NCBI GenBank assembly: GCA_021397835.1
Contig: JAJFZO010000896.1
Coordinates: 1,280,501-1,344,500 of the forward strand
Source of the DNA: Moringa oleifera
Lineage: Eukaryota; Streptophyta; Magnoliopsida; Brassicales; Moringaceae
Length of the DNA: 64,000 nucleotides
Reading direction: 5' to 3'
Numbering within the stretch: the first letter of the stretch is position 1; each line of letters opens with the position of its first letter. Made by a program: the position numbers and the translations under genes. Of the stretch, positions 48,187 through 60,245 are shown piece after piece. The notes below the pieces were generated by a model. It was not told where the DNA came from. It saw only the letters and a program-made list of their open reading frames with translations, and ran no database searches.

Positions 48187-50451
48187 GGTAAACATCCATT
48201 TTGCAGCACATGTTGTAGTATTTTATAACAACATTAGCGCTACATTATGCAGCATATTGTAGCTATGCTACAGCAACATTATGAAACATATGCAACAAGG
48301 CTACAATCGTTGCAGATGTATTGTGCAGCATATGTAGCACTACTGTAGCATATGTACCTGTATTGTGTAGCATATGCAACACTGCTGCAGCATTCTGCAG
48401 TAATGCTACAGTACTGCAATGTTGAAGCTGCATTTTATAGCATGTGCTGCGATGTTGCAAATGTTACAAAGACACTGCTATAAGGAATCATTATAGCTAC
48501 CTACTGGTACATGAAATGGAAGTTTGGCCAAGGTCTATAAATACTCACCTTAGCCAAGAGCTTAAAGAGGATTGGGAAAGGGAGTGTTGAGGAGAGAATG
48601 TTAAGAAATTTTAAGAGTTTGGAGAATATTTGGAAAAAGTTGTAAAATGGGGAAATAGTAGACTAAAAAAGAATTAGAGAGACTTTCTTTGGTAAGGAGA
48701 GATTTGGAGGAAAAATTTCCAAATATCACTTCCTCTTGAAAAACAAGGTAACCTTTTTTGATTTTATCATTACTTTTTTCTCATTTATTTTTGTTTTTTA
48801 TGGATATTTTCTTTCATTTATTTACTTAATTGTTATATGTGTGTATGTATATGTATATGTATATATATATTATTTCTCTTACATACTTGTATCTTTTTAC
48901 TTATCTTCATGTTATTTTTACTTACTTTTTTATTTACCTTGTATATTGATGTTTTTATATTAAGTTTTATTTTTAGTTTTTCACTCAATTTTAACTATAT
49001 TTTCAAATAAGGTGAAATCATTTTGATGTTAGTTTAATTTCTCACACAAGAAATTTAAAAATAAAAATATTTTAAACTCTTAAGGACATAGAATCATTAA
49101 AGAGAGTTTTTTAAAAAAATTATTTAAAAATAATAATAATATATGTTTTAACCTTGTGAGAAGTACGAGAAAATCTCAATAGAGAGATTTCATATTTTTT
49201 AATGTAAGAATTATTTTTGTTAAAAGAAAAAATAAATAAAAATGTATGCTTCGTTTTTGAAGAATGTAGAAAAATCTCAAGAAAGAGGTTTTTTATATTC
49301 TAATATAAAAAATTATTTAATATTTTTTTAAAAAGTAAAAAAATCAAGAGGTTTTTATATAATCTAATAATAAAAAAATTATTCTAAAATATAAGTGTTT
49401 CAAGTTTTGAAGAGTATGAAAACTCTCAAGAGACTAGTTTTCATATTTCTTAATATAAAATTATTTTTTAAAAAAATAAAATATTTATTTAATATTTTTG
49501 AGAAAAGTAAAAAATATCAAGGGATATTTTTGTAATGTTTAATATAAAATTTATTTTTAAAAAAATAAATATATATTTAATATTTTTTAAGAATATGAAA
49601 AATCTCAAAACAGAGTTTTCATATTTTTAAAAAATAAAAAATATTTTTCAAAAAAATTTCAAGAGAAAATCTTCGTATTCTTTAAAATATTTTTTTATAT
49701 GACCCTCAATTATTTTTATTTTCAATTAACAGAATTATAAAAGTTAAATTTAAGACTTAGATTTAAATATTAAATATTAATTATTTGCTTGCGTTAGGGA
49801 ATGAGACTTCAAAATTATTTATATATTTCACATAATGTGGCTTTGCATGTGCATCAAAATGTTATTAAATTCACATGAATCATAATAAAAAATATTTTTT
49901 GAATTAAAAAATTAAACAAGAGTGAGACCTCCATATTTTTCATCACAAGAAATATTTTAAGATTAAAGGTTAAGCAAAAATGAAACCTCTACATCTTCTC
50001 TCATAAAATGATTTTAAAAATTAAAAGTAAAATAAGAGTTAAACCTTTATATTCCCTAAAACATTAAAATTTTACTTGTTTTCATATCATATACATTTCT
50101 TTTCAAACATATTTTTGGAAATCAATTTTCAAAATCAAATAAATTTCAAAACCTTAAAAATAATCAATGATTAATTGGTACTAATTTTTAGGCGTCGTGT
50201 GAGTGCTAATCCTTTCCTACGCATAATTGACTCCCAAACCCATATTTTTAATTTCAAAAGGCCAATGTTGCCTTTTTTTTTTTTTTTTTTGGAAAACGAA
50301 TGAATTTTGGTGTTCAATCACACCATAAAAATGATTTGTGGTGACTCCCTTTATTTTTGTTTTCTAAAATGTTTTCAAAAGAAAATCATCTAAAATATAT
50401 TTTTTTAAGTCACTTCAAGAATTCGATCTGGATCGAAAATAAGTTGTTACA
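48187..50451 (+). repeat. 3' LTR of Gypsy-2
   Basis: Matches the 5' LTR throughout: start GGTAAACATCC, GCAGCATATGC-rich first part, GGTCTATAAATACTCACC TATA region at 48535, GAACAAGGTAACC-like block at 48740, AATCTCAAGAGA repeats, and the end AGTTGTTACA. It lacks the pure (AT)n run of the 5' LTR and has a 400-bp shorter segment after 48950. Confidence 0.85.
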
Positions 50452-50456
50452 GGGGC
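50452..50456. repeat. Target-site duplication, right copy, of Gypsy-2
   Basis: GGGGC, pairing with AGGGC at 34402-34406. Confidence 0.7.
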
Positions 50457-50740
50457 TAGGCTTAACATTTCTCTTCTTAGCTTAGGATTAGGATTGGCTA
50501 CTTGATCCCAAAATTTCAAAGCCTTGAGATTGAAAAGCTAATCTTGATCTCAATTTAGTAATTAGCTCAGTAGTAGTGGATTGTTGTGATCTCAGATGAG
50601 ATCTAACAAGATCAGACACCCTTTGAAGTGTTTGATTAAGAGCCATCTCGTTATCAATACATCGAGGATAAAAGGATTAGATCAACACAAGTTATGAAAG
50701 AATAAAGGGTTAAAGAGACAAAAGTAACCTAATGGCAGAA
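50457..50740. other. Continuation of the repeat remnant cut by Gypsy-2
   Basis: This 284-base piece is the other side of the Gypsy-2 insertion site. It is rich in GATCTCA and GATCA words like 32.9-34.4 kb. It ends where CACTA-2 transposase sequence starts in mid-protein. No gene is seen. Confidence 0.5.
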
Positions 50741-50754
50741 GTGAGATAGAATAG

Positions 50755-53520
50755 ATGTTATTGAAATATGGTTGGTCTGATCAAACCTTTAATGAACTTT
50801 TAAATTTGATAATTGAAATGTTGCTTGAGAATAATGAAATTCTTATATCTATGAATGATCTCAATAAAACACTAAATACATTAGGTATGGAGTATCGAAA
50901 GATCTATGCATGTTTAAATGATTGCATATTATATCAAAAGGAGTTTCAAGATGATATTCAGTGTCCAACTTAAGGCTTTCAAGATGACAAGTAATGAAAA
51001 ACAATAACAAAATAAAGATTGGTGTGCTTGCTAAGGTTTTATGGTATTTTTCGTCAACACCAAGGTTTAGAAGAATGTTCAAAAGTTCTAAAATATCAAA
51101 ACACCTTACATGGCATTCAAATCAAAGAGAAATCAATGGTCAGTCGAGGCACTGGATACACCATCATAAAGATTAGTTGATAAAATGTGGCTAGAATTTG
51201 CATCAAAGCCAAAAAATTTGAGGCTTACTATATCAATCGATGGGATAAATTCTCACAATATATTAAGTAGTTGATATAGTTTTTGGTCGGTGGTTTTGGT
51301 TAACTATAATTTACCACCATGATTAATAATGAAAAAAAAGTTCACAATATTAACATTATTAATATTAGATCCTAAACAACCTAGTAATAATATTGGCGTC
51401 TACTTGGTTCCACTCATAGAAGACTCAAAAATATCATAAGACACTACTGTTGAATAATATGATGCGTATTATAATGAGTCATTTAACTTAAAAGCTATTT
51501 TATTGTGGACAATCAATGATTTTCCTCTATATAATAATTTATTTAGTTCTATTGTTAATTGATATTGTACTTGTCGTATCTATGCTAAGAACAATTTTGT
51601 TGTTATTTACAACATAGTAAGAAGATGTTATATGTTGAACACAAAAGATTCTTACCATGGTATCAATCTTATCATAAATAAAAGAAGGCTTTCAATGGTG
51701 AGCAAGAAGTCATAATAGCGTCATAACTATTAAGTAGTCAAGAAGTCTTTAATTTGAGTTCAAGGTTTAGTAAATTCATAAAGGAAGTAAAAAAGCCGAA
51801 GCACAATGAATAAAACAAATGTTATTTCACATTGTTGAAAGAAGAGATCGATTTTCTTTGACTTACCATACTTGAAATTCATGCATGTCAGACGTATGGT
51901 TAATGTCATGCACATCCAAAAAAAAAGTTTGTAATAGTCCTCTTGGGACATTACTTGACACATCTAAAAAATTTAAAGATGAGTTAGCTATAAGAATGAA
52001 TCTTAAAGAAATGATATTAAGGTTTGAATTGGAACCATTGGTTCACAGTAATCGTATATTTTTACTGCTTACGTGCTATACTTTGTCTAAGGATGAAAAA
52101 AGAAAATTTTGAAAGGTTTTGAGTAAGATTAAGTTACCAAATGGGTATTCTTCAAATATTAAAAATTTGGTATCCATGGAAGACTTGAAATTATATGAGT
52201 TAAAGTCACATAATTGTCACATCAATGTAACAACTCTATTTATTGCTTTATAAGATGTGTTTCCCAAACATGTCAATACGCTTTCATTAGACTTTGTATA
52301 CTCTTCAATTTATTATGCTGGAAGGTGGTAAATGTCTCAAAATTGGATAAAATCCAAAGTAGACTTGTGACCACACTTTGCTTGCTAGAGAAGTACTTTC
52401 CTCCAGTTTATTTTGATATTATGATTCATCTCACTGTTTATCTTATTAGAAGAGTGAAATTACGTGACCTTATGTACTTACAATGGATGAAAGTATTAAA
52501 GAGTTATGTTCGAAATCACAATAGACTTTAGGGTAATATTGTTGAGTTGTACATTGTAGAGAAAACATTACAATTATATGCAGATTACTTATCTATTATA
52601 AATATCATTGAAATTCCTCTATGGAAGAATGTATTTTGATCACTTAACTTAGAATAAAAAAGTTGTCACTAGCGAAAGTATTGAGAAAGTTGATAATGGT
52701 TACTTTCATCAAGCTCATTTATATGTTCCAATGAATATAAGTGAAGTTTAACTATGCATAAGGTAAATTTTATAAATCATTCATTGTTAAAATATCAAAT
52801 AAAATTTGAATTATTGTTTAATGATTTATTCTCATTATTCAGTGAGCATTTAAATAAATTAAAAGTTGACAATCCCATTAAGTCGAAACAACTCAATGGT
52901 TATATGATGAATAAAGCTCGACTTAAAGTAATTGGCTACACACGAGTAAGAATGCTTATACTTGTCCAAACATGAAATTTATTTCTCATATGGTTCATCT
53001 AATATATTCTGTTACACAAGTTGGGAATGAACTTCATTATCTAATCACATTGTCTCATCAACACTATGATAGATTGCACATGGTCCTCGATTCATAATAA
53101 TCAAGTATCTTGGATATATCATTAATGAATATCACTTCTACACATCAACAAGATAACTAAAGGATCCATTAAAATTGTGGCGTTACTTTAGTTGCTAACA
53201 CCATGTAAATCTTTAGTGTGAAAAATAAAAATCCAATATATGGTGATTTCATTTTATGGAGTGATACAAAAAATATAGGAACTAGATTACACAATATTTA
53301 GAGTTTTAATTTTAAATGTGATTGGATTAAGAATAATAATGATGTCAAAGTTGATATTAGGGAGTTATACTAGTTGATCTCAATCAAATTAGACACAAAA
53401 ATGGTCAGTTTATACTAACTTTACAAGTAAAACAAGTATTTTATGTTGAAGATTCAATTGATACCAAATAGTCTATAGTAATATCAACATCTCGAAAGAT
53501 TACAATAAAGATGATGATTT
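50755..53520 (+). pseudogene. TNP2-type transposase of CACTA-2
   Basis: Broken transposase. 50755-50973 has KYGWSDQTFNELLNLI and MEYRKIYACLNDCILYQKE, corresponding to 26360-26160 of CACTA-1. Core pieces follow with ASKPKNLRLTISIDGINSHN near 51205 and AILLWTINDFPLYNN near 51495. The DUF4218-type domain at 52214-52531 is clear (FIRLCILFNLLCWKVVNVSKL, LCLLEKYFPPVYFDIMIHLT). IKSKQLNGYMMNKARLKVIGY near 52890 joins the next domain. DUF4216-type remains (FKCDWIKNNNDVKVD) lie near 53310. Numerous stops exclude activity. Confidence 0.88.
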
Positions 53521-53799
53521 TGGTTATATTGGTATGGACCACTTGTCTTTTTATAATAATTTACCGTTTATTAACCTATTTAACTAAATGGATTATCATC
53601 ATTTACATATACTCGAAAAGATGATAAAGGCTTATGGGTTTGAGTATTGTTTAGGTAGTGTTCAATTGCCACATATCTTATAGTTACGTATGTTTTATTA
53701 TTATTGTTATGATGTTTATCATGTTTTATAACATTATATTTTTATTGATTATTATCTTTGTAATATGTTGTAGATATATGATGTTAATTATAAGTTTTT

Positions 53800-55860
53800 T
53801 TGTATGAAAATTTAATGGATTTTTTTGGCACCCAAAAAATGAAGCATCATTTGCATCCTAAAATAATTAAGCCTCGTGTTACTAGTCTTAAGCTCACAAT
53901 TAAAGTAAATGACAAAGGTCAGCCAATTAGGAGGAATGACACCCAATTCAATAGTTATGTCATGGTCGTTATACATAATACAGTGCTGATAAATATTGAT
54001 AGTTGGCATTAAGTAACTATTGAGATGAAGAATAAGATTTGAGAGGTAATATCGGTATGTAAAATAGAATATGTTATATTGCTTTTAAATTGGATTATTA
54101 CTAATTAATTGAATTGCGTTAATGAGTTTTATATAATACTTTGTAGGAGACGTATGACATTGATAAGGGTATGAAGAAGTATATTCTTTAGTCTGTAGTA
54201 AATAAATTGAGAAACTTTAAGACCAATCTTATGATAAAGCATGTACTTCCTTTTGTGGATGACTAGAAATTTTTTAATAGGGCTTCAACATGAAAAATGT
54301 AAGAGTGTCATAAATGTCAGGGTTTGGCATGACTTTGTGAACTCTCGCATATAAGTAGAGTTTTAAGTATAACTTTACATTAGTAAATGTATTTATTTAT
54401 ATAATTTTCTTCAAATATTCATATGTATTTGTATTACATCAAAAGAAAGAAATGGCAAAAGAAAAAAGAAAAAAAAATGTGTATGACCATTATCTTGCTA
54501 GAAAAAGGTTTGTGTGGCTAAAGAAAGAACTTGTAAATTATTTTTTGCTTTTTATGCTACTAATTGGTGATATATTCATTTAGTTTTTCATTCTTAAATT
54601 TTAACATGTTCACTTTCCATATGAATAAAGAAACAAGCATTGGATAGTGATGGATAAAATTGATCATGCCACACACTATAAAAGACAGCATGACAAAATA
54701 AAATAAAAAAAAAAGAGAATACATAAATGAAGCAAGCCAAGAGTGTGTTAATAGGATTGTAAGTATTAGATTACTTTTTATTTTTATTAAGTTTTTGCTA
54801 AAAATGATTGATTAATTTTATTATAATAGTATAAGATGAGTTGATGATACAAAATAAACATGGTAAATGTAAACCCTTAGGTCTAAATGATGCATTCACA
54901 AAAGCTCTTGGTACACCTGAACACCTCGAGTGTATTAGAAGTCAAGGATCTAAGGCAATTATTACATCTTAGTTTGGAAAGGCCAAAAAGTTAATTGTTT
55001 CTTAAGGTACATGATTAGATCAATAATAGTTAGTAGAGATGCTGAGGTGGTTGTTTTAACAAATATTACAGTGAACAAAACTAATATCCAACTAGAAAGA
55101 TCTACAATGCAATCTCGTTCGAGTAAATCTAGCATTACTATGACTAGATTAATTGACGATCAAGAATATTTGACACTTCTATTACATACTCCAGTCAATC
55201 CATTAGCAATTGTACCATATAACACTAAGGTATGTCATGTGTTATTCATAGTAAATAAAATGTTAATAGTGTAATTTATGATTTTTCGGATCAATGTAGT
55301 GTGAACCATGTGAGATGTTTATCAAATCATCATATTACGTTATGGCAAGTAGGATCATCTTCATGGATCCTACCCCTAATCAAATGATCCATGGGTATCC
55401 ACTAACTTTTGGTGATGTTAAAGTGACAATGGATGTAGTTATTTGTGGTAATGCACAGTTGCCTTTCCCGAACCTTGATGACGAATTGACTATTTTTTTT
55501 TTTTTTTTTGCACTTAGTTCAATTGTTCCTTGGCCATGAGATTAGGTCATTATTGGTGCACATGAGGTAATATATTTGCAAAATGTATACTATAATTTAA
55601 CCTTATTTGTGCCAATTATTTTTTTTTCAACCATCGACTAAAAAGCAATAGGGCAAGTTGTTAGTTAAGAAGGCACCCATATTGATAAAACCACAATCAT
55701 CGCTCAAAGTGTCTTTTATTGGGCTACCACCAATATTACAAAATATGTATAATTGTGTGAGTAAGGCAATGTCACATGATGAATTAATACTCATACCTCA
55801 CACGAATGTCCTTGCTGTTGAGGGACAAGTATTTGTGGCCCGAGAAGATATCATACAATT
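53800..55860 (+). pseudogene. Transposase_24-like protein of CACTA-2
   Basis: Pieces match CACTA-1 in the same order: LTIKVNDKGQPIRRNDTQFNS near 53890; KKYILXSVVNKLRNFKTNL near 54175 (X marks a stop); LNDAFTKALGTPEHLECIRS near 54885; IFMDPTPNQMIHGYPLTFGD and VTMDVVICGNAQLPFPNLDD at 55315-55490; then FIGLPPILQNMYNCVSKAMS at 55710. The T-run at 55493-55510 and stops between pieces show decay, although some gaps may be introns. Confidence 0.75.
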
Positions 55861-56865
55861 TTGTCACATGGAGGAGCTCAGAGTCACCATCATTTAAGCT
55901 TATATTGTGTACATATATCCTTTTTATTTTATTGGTTTACTATTATATGACTACATTATATTTATGTTTATTTTACTTTTTTTATTTTTTAATAAACTTT
56001 ATATAGATTTGGTTGCACTTCACTTAAGTAAGTATTTTATGTTTGCTGATTCATCAACGTTTTCAAATGAGATGTTTGTAACTGTAGACATCCAAGCCCG
56101 TCACCTTGCTAATAAAATGATGGACCATGTAACAAAGTAGTATTATTTCTTTATAACTTGATGTAAGTATTAATATTATTTGAAATTAGTAATAGTTTTA
56201 CTCATAATATTCTTGGTATTTATTTTTAATAATGTGGGAGTTATTAGGTGTTAGTGGTTGTCGAGCTCCTAGCCTTCGTGTATAATATTTTCGATCCTCT
56301 AAACCATGATTCTTGGCAAGAATTGAATCAACTCATATCCATGTGAGCAAAAAATATTTTTATTTATGTTAGCATTTAAGTCTTAAGATTAATGATTATT
56401 TTTTATTGCCAGCTTTTGAAAATTATTCCTAATAATAAATGAATGAAGTGGTAGGCATATTATTAGAAGTAGTCTTGCTAAGGTATATATATTTAAAGTT
56501 ATATATAATATGATTTTTATTTATTTTATAAAATATAAAAATTAAATATTTTTAATGTAATGTCCACATCATCATTCAATTACTGAGTGTGAATATTATG
56601 TGATAAAATTTATAAGGAATATCATTAACAAACGCAACGATAATGTCTTATATGCGAAAATGGTAAGTTTTTAAATAATTACTTATGTAATTAATTCTGT
56701 AATTAATGTACTTATTAAAAATTTTAATTATACTATCTTTTTTTTTATATAAATATAGTTAATGGATATAAATACTTACACTCTAGTTGGATCTTGATGA
56801 ACTTTGAAAAGTGGTTGGATAGTAATTATGAAGCACCATCTTCAATAGTTAAACCTTCAAAGTGA
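55861..56865 (+). pseudogene. ULP1/C48 cysteine protease region of CACTA-2
   Basis: After VAREDIIQFCHMEELRVTII at about 55835 comes DIQARHLANKMMDH at 56090, then VLVVVELLAFVYNIFDPLN near 56250 with the Asp of the C48 triad present in FDPLN. CPHHHSITECEYYVIKFIRN near 56565 follows; the active-site Cys codon is 56588-56590 but the usual Gln six residues before reads His, and the Gly after the Cys reads Glu. The frame ends VKPSK at the stop 56863-56865. CACTA-1 and CACTA-2 thus keep different parts of the catalytic set. Confidence 0.65.
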
Positions 56866-57499
56866 ATGTGCAAGACTTATGTTTAAAATTTTGTGGACAT
56901 GAACATAATTGAACTTATATAGTAGAATTTTTAAGATAGAGTATAATAATGTGTATTTAAACTTATATATTATACATATGGAGTAAAATGACTAAATTAA
57001 GTTTTTTCTCTCTTTATGTTAGATATCGTGTTTTACAATCTTTTTGGATTGGATTATATTGTAGTGTTTTTATACAAAAAATAAGTAATGAAAGTTTGAG
57101 TACAAATTATACTTTTTGGAATAGTAATTATGTATGTGTTAGTGTAATTATGTCGAAGGAAGGAAGAAAATATGATTATTTTATTGAATCGTATAAAAAG
57201 AATAAGTATTAAAAATTGTGTAGTTATATGTATTTAATGAGTTTTATTGAAGTGTGTAATTATATCTTACATTGTAATTTTGGTGAAGAAAAATTGGTAT
57301 GGATATTGGGAAGAATTGCATTGACATATAGAAGACTCAAAAATATAATTAATATATAGAAACTAAAAATATGTGGTTGATCTATAGAAAGTATGTATAT
57401 ATGTGCAAATAATATGAGAAATATATATATGTATTAAACTATATATTCCCATGTTTTTGATAATTTATATATGAAGAAATTGTATTTAATTCAAATACT
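56866..57499. other. AT-rich 3' part of CACTA-2
   Basis: No recognisable gene. AT-rich sequence between the ULP1 stop and the subterminal repeats; short open frames have no motif. Confidence 0.5.
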
Positions 57500-57580
57500 T
57501 TTAAGAATAAATCGTTAAAAGCTATCATTAAAAGGAAATTTTTAATGGCAATTCGTTAAAAATTATGAAGATTTTTAATG
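57500..57580. repeat. CACTA-2 subterminal repeats, left of the retroelement insertion
   Basis: Three units of CGTTAAAAGCTATCATTAAAAGG / TTTTTAATGGCAATTCGTT / TTTTTAATGATAGTTC type, related to the GACAGTT units of CACTA-1. Confidence 0.7.
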
Positions 57581-57584
57581 ATAG

Positions 57585-57776
57585 TTCGATCACACCTAAG
57601 AACTTACTGAAAGGGTTGACCTATGTCCCGGTGAAGGTAAATGGGAAAGACGCAATGGCAATGTTGGATACGGGAGCTATCAACAATTTTGTCGTGGAAA
57701 GAGAAGTGGGAAAGCTTCCAGCCTCGATCAAGTTCAAAGTAGTGAATGCTAAAGCGAAGGTGACTTGGCTTGTTTG
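57585..57776 (+). pseudogene. Inverted protease fragment at the end of Gypsy-3
   Basis: Plus-strand retropepsin piece TPKNLLKGLTYVPVKVNGKD, then AMAMLDTGAINNFVVERE with the active-site DTGA intact, and LPASIKFKVVNAKAK. It matches the minus-strand copy at 57771-58060 closely but with many substitutions; the minus copy reads DTEA at the active site. The match ends near 57762 at AAGGTGACTTGG, where the opposite strand's sequence takes over. Confidence 0.85.
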
Positions 57777-58060
57777 AAGAATTTTAGACCTAAGATAACG
57801 TCGAAGTCATCTAACCGAGTTATCATAAAGTCGAATTTACCATTCCATTCGCCAACTTCGAGGGTCATAGTGGCAGCTCCACATACTGCCTTTGCTTTAG
57901 CTTTCACTGCTTTAAACTTGATCGAGGTTGAAGAAAGCTTAAGCTCGAGCTTTCCTATTTTTTTTTCACGATAAAATTATTGGTAGCTTCCGTATCCAAC
58001 ATTGCCATTGCATCTTTCCTGTTTACCTTCATCGGGACATAGATCAACCTTTTTGCAAGT
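57771..58060 (-). pseudogene. Protease of Gypsy-3
   Basis: Reads from the end of gag: LIYVPMKVNRKDAMAMLDTE, then TNNFIVKK, a T-run/A-run frameshift at 57958-57970, AVKAKAKAVCGAAT and DDFDVILGLKFFKQAKS. The Gly of the DTG active-site motif reads Glu. Nothing of the reverse transcriptase follows. Confidence 0.85.
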
Positions 58061-59124
58061 TCTTGGGTGTGATCGCATTCAGCGACTCGATTGGATTCAC
58101 CCAATTTCTAGCATTCCTTTTTTTTTTTTCGTCGGAGGAAGCCTCTATTGCCATAACCGCTGTCAACTTCTCCTTGCGAGGACAGTCATATGCTCTATAT
58201 GGCCCGTTGCATAAGAAGCAACCTTCTTGGTCCACATTCTTTCCCTTACCTTTTGAAAAGGATGAGCTCCGAGGCTTGCTGGACTCAACATTCTTCTTTT
58301 TCTTGCCTTTGCCATTGGGCTTTTTCATCTCTTTTCCACCATTCCCTCGTTTCTCACATTTCTTATCAGAAGTACCACCAGCATACTTGAAATCCACTAA
58401 GCTATCCGCCACAAAAAATGTTGAGGGCAAGTCTTTAACACCTCGCCACCTCAATTCTGCTTGAGCCCACGGCTGCAAGCTTGATAGGAAGTTAAACAAC
58501 CTATCCTCTTCTGACATATTCTTGATGTTTAACATTAGGAAATTGAATTCTTTCATGAAGTCACGCACTAAATCCATCTGTTTTAGGCACTTTAGTTGTT
58601 CCTTAGCTATGAACGATGTGTTGCATGACAAGAATTGCTCTTTCAATTCCTTTTTGAGTGCCTCTCATGAATCAATGCTAGGCTTTCCCATGATAGCGTC
58701 ATCTTGCATACGAATGCGTGACCACAACTTAGCATCACCGGATAAGTACATCGATGTGATCATTACTTGATCGTTTTTGTGTACTCTAACAGCTTTGAAA
58801 TACTGCTCCATATCCCATAAGAAGTTATCTAACTCCTTGGCATTCCTTTCTAGAGAACTTTGGTTCTAACACTTTTAGCTTAGCCACAGTAAGGTCTGCT
58901 CCTATTGTTAAGGTATGGGGAGCCTTTTTTAGTAACCCGATCTTGGGCTCAAGGCTCCTCATGGTCTCTTTTAAGATTCTGATGTCCTCTTCCGTAGAGG
59001 ATTATCGCTGGGCAATTATCTCCATCAACTCAGCCAGCGTGCATGTCGATCCCTCCAATAATATACCAAAGATCTCTTCCAATCGAGCGACATGCTCTCG
59101 CATTAACTCACTTGCTCTTGCCAT
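58044..59124 (-). pseudogene. gag of Gypsy-3
   Basis: Starts at ATG 59124 (MARASELMREHVARLEEIFG), with a stop after 40 codons and frameshifts near 58860-58650. The longest open part, 58646-58044 (200 codons), has the retrotransposon gag core (LKQMDLVRDFMKEFNFLML, EEDRLFNFLSSLQPWAQAEL) and a lysine-rich linker. A zinc knuckle CFLCNGPYRAYDC has Tyr where the zinc-binding His belongs, followed by LNAITPKNL at the gag-protease junction. Confidence 0.88.
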
Positions 59125-59180
59125 AGGGCCTTTGTAGCGATTAAATCTACCACGAGTTTGAGAGAAAGTGGTGATCGAAA

Positions 59181-59196
59181 CCGCACTCTAATACCA
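59181..59196 (-). other. Primer-binding site of Gypsy-3
   Basis: On the minus strand TGGTATTAGAGTGCGG begins three bases after the LTR. It matches the TGGTATCAGAGC site for initiator-methionine tRNA with two differences in the first twelve bases. Confidence 0.75.
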
Positions 59197-59199
59197 AAC

Positions 59200-60089
59200 T
59201 GTTATACCGCCAGTTGCGGGATGCGTGCAACTCTAATATGATAGCGCTAAGTGCGCCCACCTAGCTAGCTTACTTTCGAAGCCCACACTAAAAGCATAAT
59301 AAGAAACAACAATGCAAAAACGGAGTAAGGAAGACAAGTATTACTAAAACTCTTTCTCAACCTTTATTAGAAATAAAGGAACTATTTACAAAAAAAGAGT
59401 CTCTCTCTAAGAGTACCCAAAGCTTCTAGCTACCCACACACTTGAGTTTGCATTACTCGATGTGCTTACAATTGAACTCAAGCCCCCTTTTTATACTACT
59501 TGAGGAGTATCCTACTCAAACACTCTCTTTTTGTTATCCTACGTTTTTCGGATTGGGTACCCAATCTTGATCACAAATCCATATCCCATTGAGGCTTATC
59601 TTCAAAGTTTAGATAGCATCCTTCTCTTACAATGACTCTCCATGAGTCAAGGATCTTTGGATAGCATCCTTCTCCCACAAAGACTTTCCATGAGTCAAGT
59701 ATCTTATCTCCTTTGAAGTCTTCTCCAAGCCCTCTTATTTGCTTTCAACCGATTTGGATAAACTTGAGGAGGTGGTTTCTGTTTAGTACTCTTCTTGAGC
59801 CTTATCTCCTTTGGCTTTCGAGATAGACATCTCTTTCTTATCCTTCTATTGCTTTGATTCTCCTCTAGCCAATATCCATATCCTTTCTTTGTGGAATATC
59901 TTTGCTTGTTGGACTTTGCAGCCATACCAAGCTGAGTTTCCAGATTCCATCCTGTGTTCCCGTCACTTGACATCTTTGCACCACAATGTGCTTCCTTGAG
60001 GCGTCTTTGTCACTTTCTCCTTAAACGAGCTTGTGGGTTGGTTCATGTGCTTCATCCCTCGCTCCATAACGTTCCCTATCCATACCTCA
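59200..60089 (-). repeat. LTR of Gypsy-3
   Basis: On the minus strand it starts TGAGGTATGG and ends GGCGGTATAACA, giving the usual TG..CA ends and 890 bp. CTTTTTATACTACTTGAGG near 59490 and a CT-rich stretch lie within. No second LTR is present in the window, so its age cannot be judged by LTR comparison. Confidence 0.75.
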
Positions 60090-60245
60090 TTTGATGATAA
60101 TTTTTAATAAATTACTATTAAAAACTCTTTTAATGACAGTTTTTAATAAATTATTATCAAAAATCTTGTTTAATGATAATTCACAATTATATTGAAGACT
60201 TTCCTTTTTAATGACACAAATATAAATGATAATTATTAAATTATC
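60090..60245. repeat. CACTA-2 subterminal repeats, right of the retroelement insertion
   Basis: TTTTTAATAAATTACTATTAAAAACTC, TTTTAATGACAGTTTTTAAT and TTTAATGATAATTC units alternate in both orientations, like the ends of CACTA-1. Confidence 0.75.

Larger units (their letters stand above)
34407..50451 (+). mobile_element. Gypsy-2: near full-length Tat-like Ty3/gypsy retrotransposon
   Basis: A 16-kb element with two LTRs of about 2.3 kb and a 5-bp target duplication differing at one base. In order it has a primer-binding site, a DUF7745-type ORF, gag, protease, reverse transcriptase, RNase H, a second plant-type RNase H, and integrase, all on the plus strand. It ends in a long 3' non-coding region. 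The extra RNase H and the long ORF before gag are typical of the Tat/Ogre lineage. Every ORF is broken by stops or frameshifts. In the last 47 bases of the LTRs I count about nine differences, so the insertion is old. Confidence 0.9.
57577..60089 (-). mobile_element. Partial LTR retroelement (Gypsy-3) inserted in CACTA-2, with inverted protease copy
   Basis: A minus-strand Ty3/gypsy fragment: one LTR (60089 to 59200), primer-binding site, gag (59124 to 58044) and protease (to about 57771). Reverse transcriptase, integrase and the second LTR are absent. At the left end a second, diverged copy of the gag-protease junction and protease (57585-57776) lies in the opposite orientation. The element separates two parts of the CACTA-2 subterminal repeats, so it inserted there later. 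Confidence 0.8.

Noticed and set aside
48263..48460. Minus-strand frame with repeated LHMLHN-like units
   Set aside because: It is the reading of the GCAGCATATGC short repeat in the Gypsy-2 LTR, not a protein-coding repeat.
58063..58464. Plus-strand frame of 133 codons opposite the gag of Gypsy-3
   Set aside because: It is the antisense shadow of a well supported gag on the minus strand.
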